Shown piece after piece: positions 6,088 to 7,681 of a stretch of 7,681 nt of DNA; the first letter of the stretch is position 1, and each line of letters opens with the position of its first letter. The DNA comes from an uncultured Verrucomicrobiota bacterium (GTDB taxonomy: Bacteria > Verrucomicrobiota > Verrucomicrobiae > Opitutales > Opitutaceae): contig CAMLQS010000242.1 of assembly GCA_946482165.1 (NCBI GenBank), positions 1-7,681 of the forward strand, in the 5' to 3' direction. Below the pieces are notes generated by a model. That model ran no database searches. It was not told where the DNA came from and was given only the letters and a program-made list of their open reading frames with translations. Both the position numbers and the translations under genes were made by a program.

Positions 6088-7155
6088 ATGATTTTACCCT
6101 CGACCACAAGCCCTGCCGAGTCCTTCGCCCAGGTGTCCGTTCGTGAAACGGCGCGCCCCAAGCCCAAGGCGGCCTTCCTTCTTGATTCATCCAGCCATCG
6201 GCTGATCTACGGCCCGGAGGAATTGGCGGAGTTGCGACGCCTGACGGAGCTGAACGAGACGGTGATTCCGTTTCGCGACTGGGCCAGGCATCCGGAGATT
6301 TTGTCGGAGGCCGATGTCCTCTTTTCGGGGTGGAGCGCGCCGCTGATGGACGAAAATTTTTTGCGCGCCGTCCCGAAACTGCGCGCCGTTTTCTACGGGG
6401 CCGGCTCGGTGCGCTATTTCCTGACGCCGGCCTTCTGGGAGCGGGACATCGTCATCACCAGCGCGGCCTCGGCGAACGCCGTGCCTGTCGCCGAGTATAC
6501 GGTCGCCACCGTGCTTTTGAGCCTGCGCGACTTTTGGAGCCGGGCGGCGCTGGCCAAGGTGGGAAAGGGTTGGGGGGATCACACGCGGGCGATCCGCGGC
6601 TCCTTCCGTGCGACCGTCGGACTCTTGTCGTTCGGTGCGATCGGGCGCGCGGTGGCCCGCCATCTCAAGGCGTTCGACGTCCGTGTCCTCGTTTATTGCC
6701 CCTACTTGCAGCAGGCCGAGGCCGCCGCGGCCGGAGTGCAATGCGTGGGCTTGGACGAGCTGTTCAAGTCCTCGGACGTCGTGTCGATCCACACGCCGGT
6801 TTTGCCCGAGACGATCGGGATGGTGAATGGACGTCTGGTGTCTTTGATGAAAACGGGGGCGGCTTTGATCAATACCGCCCGGGGGGTCATCGTGAACCAG
6901 CCCGAGCTGCTGGCGGTGTTGCGTCTGCGTCCGGATTTGCACGCCGTGCTTGACGTGACCAACCCCGAACCGCCCGGGGGGGATGATCCGCTTCTCGCGT
7001 TGCCCAATGTGACCGTCACGTCGCACATCGCCGGCTCGCACGGGCGCGATTGCCAGCGCATGGGCCACTACATGGTCGAGGAGCTGAAGAACTACCTGGC
7101 GGGCCGGCCTCTTCGCTGGCAGGTGACGCGCGAGGCGCTGGAGCGCATGGCTTGA
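6088..7155 (+). CDS. D-2-hydroxyacid dehydrogenase (D-isomer specific, SerA/formate dehydrogenase-like fold)
   Basis: This 355-residue cytosolic enzyme should interconvert a D-2-hydroxyacid and the matching 2-oxoacid with a nicotinamide cofactor. The catalytic trio of the family is intact: R265 in NTARG, E294 in NPEPP and H313 in TSHIAGS. The substrate-binding half is at ~25-130 and the C-terminal end; the Rossmann half is at about 135-315. Two cofactor-site differences stand out. The glycine motif reads GLLSFGAIGR (178-187), with S181 where GxGxxG has its first glycine, and the residue ending strand 2, normally Asp, is C204 (VYCPY). The ATG at 6088 is the first plausible start after a non-coding leader, but no Shine-Dalgarno is evident; GTG 6133 would also retain the fold. 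Substrate cannot be assigned: glycerate, phosphoglycerate, lactate or sugar-acid derivatives are all possible. The preceding LacI-type gene suggests sugar or sugar-acid metabolism. Confidence 0.93.
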   Translation: MILPSTTSPAESFAQVSVRETARPKPKAAFLLDSSSHRLIYGPEELAELRRLTELNETVIPFRDWARHPEILSEADVLFSGWSAPLMDENFLRAVPKLRAVFYGAGSVRYFLTPAFWERDIVITSAASANAVPVAEYTVATVLLSLRDFWSRAALAKVGKGWGDHTRAIRGSFRATVGLLSFGAIGRAVARHLKAFDVRVLVYCPYLQQAEAAAAGVQCVGLDELFKSSDVVSIHTPVLPETIGMVNGRLVSLMKTGAALINTARGVIVNQPELLAVLRLRPDLHAVLDVTNPEPPGGDDPLLALPNVTVTSHIAGSHGRDCQRMGHYMVEELKNYLAGRPLRWQVTREALERMA

Positions 7156-7160
7156 TTCCG

Positions 7161-7184
7161 ATTCGGGCTCGCGACGAGCCGAAT
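7161..7184 (+). terminator. Terminator-like hairpin after the dehydrogenase gene
   Basis: ATTCGGGCTCG (7161-7171) pairs with CGAGCCGAAT (7175-7184), with one bulged G and a CGA loop. It starts 6 bases after the dehydrogenase stop. It is a stable 10-bp stem in the right place, but the following bases (GTCCAGACG) are not T-rich, so intrinsic termination is uncertain. Confidence 0.5.
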
Positions 7185-7190
7185 GTCCAG

Positions 7191-7266
7191 ACGCCCGGGG
7201 TGGGGCAGGCGTTCTTGCCTGCGTGTCGCTCGCAGAGCCGGGACCCCGCCCGGGGCCGCGGGCGGG
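7191..7266. repeat. Candidate dispersed intergenic repeat with two stems (AGKNACPT-type)
   Basis: GCAGGC (7205-7210) and GCCTGC (7217-7222) form a stem around GTTCTT. CCCGCCC (7245-7251) and GGGCGGG (7260-7266) form a second stem around an 8-base loop. Read on the minus strand, the first stem translates as AGKNACPT. I recall this string from many spurious short hypothetical proteins of Verrucomicrobia and Planctomycetes, which would mark a REP-like family. Only one copy is seen in this window, so dispersal is not demonstrated here. Confidence 0.5.
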
Positions 7267-7334
7267 AACATCCGCGCCACGCCTTCCAGAATCCCGAACG
7301 GCGTAACATGATTATGGATACGCCGGTCATTCTT

Positions 7335-7348
7335 GCTCCGGCCGGAGC
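7335..7348. repeat. Perfect 14-base palindrome
   Basis: GCTCCGGCCGGAGC equals its reverse complement and lies 223 bases before the exported-protein start. It might be a dimeric regulator's site or a small hairpin. In GC-rich DNA a chance origin is also credible. Confidence 0.3.
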
Positions 7349-7453
7349 CATGGGATGGATTTCCGGTCGGGGCTAACAGAATAAAGCGGGAGCGCTATCG
7401 GCTCGCCCGTGCGTTTCGGCATTTCTAGGCGCGTTCCAAACGGCCCCATTTAC

Positions 7454-7513
7454 CAGCCACGCCCCTGCACCCATCCCGTGTGTGTCACCCGGTTTGGCGC
7501 ATGGGTGTGGCTG
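7454..7513 (+). promoter_or_regulatory. Long imperfect stem-loop in the leader of the exported-protein gene
   Basis: CAGCCACGCCCCTGCAC (7454-7470) faces GCGCATGGGTGTGGCTG (7497-7513). In RNA 15 of the 17 positions can pair, counting one G-U, with a 26-base loop. It ends 58 bases before the ATG at 7572. The placement fits a structured 5' leader. It matches no riboswitch consensus that I know. Confidence 0.4.
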
Positions 7514-7516
7514 TAA

Positions 7517-7544
7517 AGGTGTTTGGTCCCCGAAGACCCAACCT
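7517..7544 (+). promoter_or_regulatory. Second small leader hairpin
   Basis: GGTC (7525-7528) pairs with GACC (7535-7538) around CCCGAA. AGGT (7517-7520) pairs with ACCT (7541-7544), with unpaired bases between. It follows the larger stem at 7454-7513 by three bases, so the two could form one structured leader. Each short stem alone could be chance. Confidence 0.25.
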
Positions 7545-7571
7545 CTCGTCCCCCCAGAAACTGACCAGCCA

Positions 7572-7681
7572 ATGAAATCCTCGCAAATCCAGCGTCACCC
7601 CATCGCAAGCAACAAGCTCCTCGCCGCCCTCGTGGCGTTCTCCCTGCTGACCGCCCTCTGTGCGGTCGCCTCGATGAAACC
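7572..7681 (+). CDS. Exported protein of unknown function, 3' end outside window
   Basis: The ATG at 7572 opens a frame that runs off the window after 36 complete codons. The residues form a clear Sec-type signal peptide. A polar, positively charged start (MKSSQIQRHPIASNK) precedes an 18-residue hydrophobic core at 16-33 (LLAALVAFSLLTALCAVA), with a possible cleavage site after AVA at 33. C30 is preceded by leucine, so this is not a proper lipoprotein box. No Shine-Dalgarno is visible; the bases before ATG read GACCAGCCA. Nothing of the mature protein is seen, so function cannot be called. After a LacI-type regulator and a metabolic enzyme in such a genome, a TonB-dependent receptor or secreted glycan-binding or degrading protein would be unsurprising, but that is a guess. 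The long structured leader suggests its expression is controlled separately from the dehydrogenase. Confidence 0.75.
   Translation, partial: MKSSQIQRHPIASNKLLAALVAFSLLTALCAVASMK

Larger units (their letters stand above)
7156..7571. other. 416-base non-coding region rich in hairpins before an exported-protein gene
   Basis: No supported gene. Short open frames on both strands here have no domain and cross the palindromes. From left to right it holds a terminator-like hairpin (7161-7184), a GC-rich repeat with two stems (7191-7266), a 14-base palindrome (7335-7348), and a leader with two further stems (7454-7513 and 7517-7544). An AT-richer patch near 7374-7386 could be part of a promoter, but I could not match a -35/-10 pair. 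Confidence 0.7.

Noticed and set aside
7016..7376. Short open frames on both strands over the dehydrogenase end and the following gap
   Set aside because: They overlap the dehydrogenase or cross hairpins and repeats, have no ribosome binding site or recognisable domain, and one contains the spurious AGKNACPT reading.
7572..7681. Lipoprotein signal at C30 of the partial exported protein
   Set aside because: The residue before the cysteine is leucine, which does not fit the lipobox; a signal peptidase I site after residue 33 is more likely.
1..7681. CRISPR array, tRNA, rRNA, insertion sequence or phage genes
   Set aside because: No regularly spaced direct repeats, no cloverleaf or rRNA-like sequence, and no transposase, integrase or phage structural motifs were found on either strand.

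Overview
All of the recognisable genes in this window lie on the plus strand. The GC content is high, Shine-Dalgarno sites are weak or absent, and several families have forms typical of Verrucomicrobiota. Among them are a LacI-type regulator with an atypical hinge, a two-propeller sensor kinase, and an intergenic repeat whose minus strand reads AGKNACPT. I infer a GC-rich member of Verrucomicrobiota, probably close to Opitutaceae. That assignment rests on family resemblance and recollection; no search was run.

Layout: (1) 2-709 is the C-terminal part of an AraC/XylS-family regulator, cut by the left edge and followed by a terminator-like hairpin. (2) 800-3796 and 3793-4416 form a two-component system. 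The first gene is a 998-residue sensor histidine kinase with a signal peptide, 14 propeller-blade motifs, a Y_Y_Y domain, one membrane helix and a HisKA_3/HATPase core. The second is a NarL/FixJ-type response regulator whose start codon overlaps the kinase stop (ATGA). (3) 4604-5734 is a LacI/GalR-family regulator. (4) 5735-6087 is non-coding, with two inverted repeats. (5) 6088-7155 is a D-2-hydroxyacid dehydrogenase. (6) 7156-7571 is non-coding and rich in hairpins, including a likely dispersed repeat and a structured leader. (7) 7572-7681 is the start of an exported protein, cut by the right edge.

How they may work together: the set looks like a regulation-dense region of a carbohydrate or sugar-acid utilisation area. 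The kinase periplasmic region resembles the glycan sensors of Bacteroides hybrid two-component systems, but here the output is a separate NarL-type regulator. The LacI-family protein is a candidate local regulator of the dehydrogenase and of the exported-protein gene, which is inferred from order and orientation only. I found no tRNA, rRNA, CRISPR array, transposase or prophage gene, and no clearly undescribed multi-gene system. The most interesting items are the sensor architecture, two substitutions in the dehydrogenase cofactor site, the uncertain LacI start, and the structured non-coding stretches.
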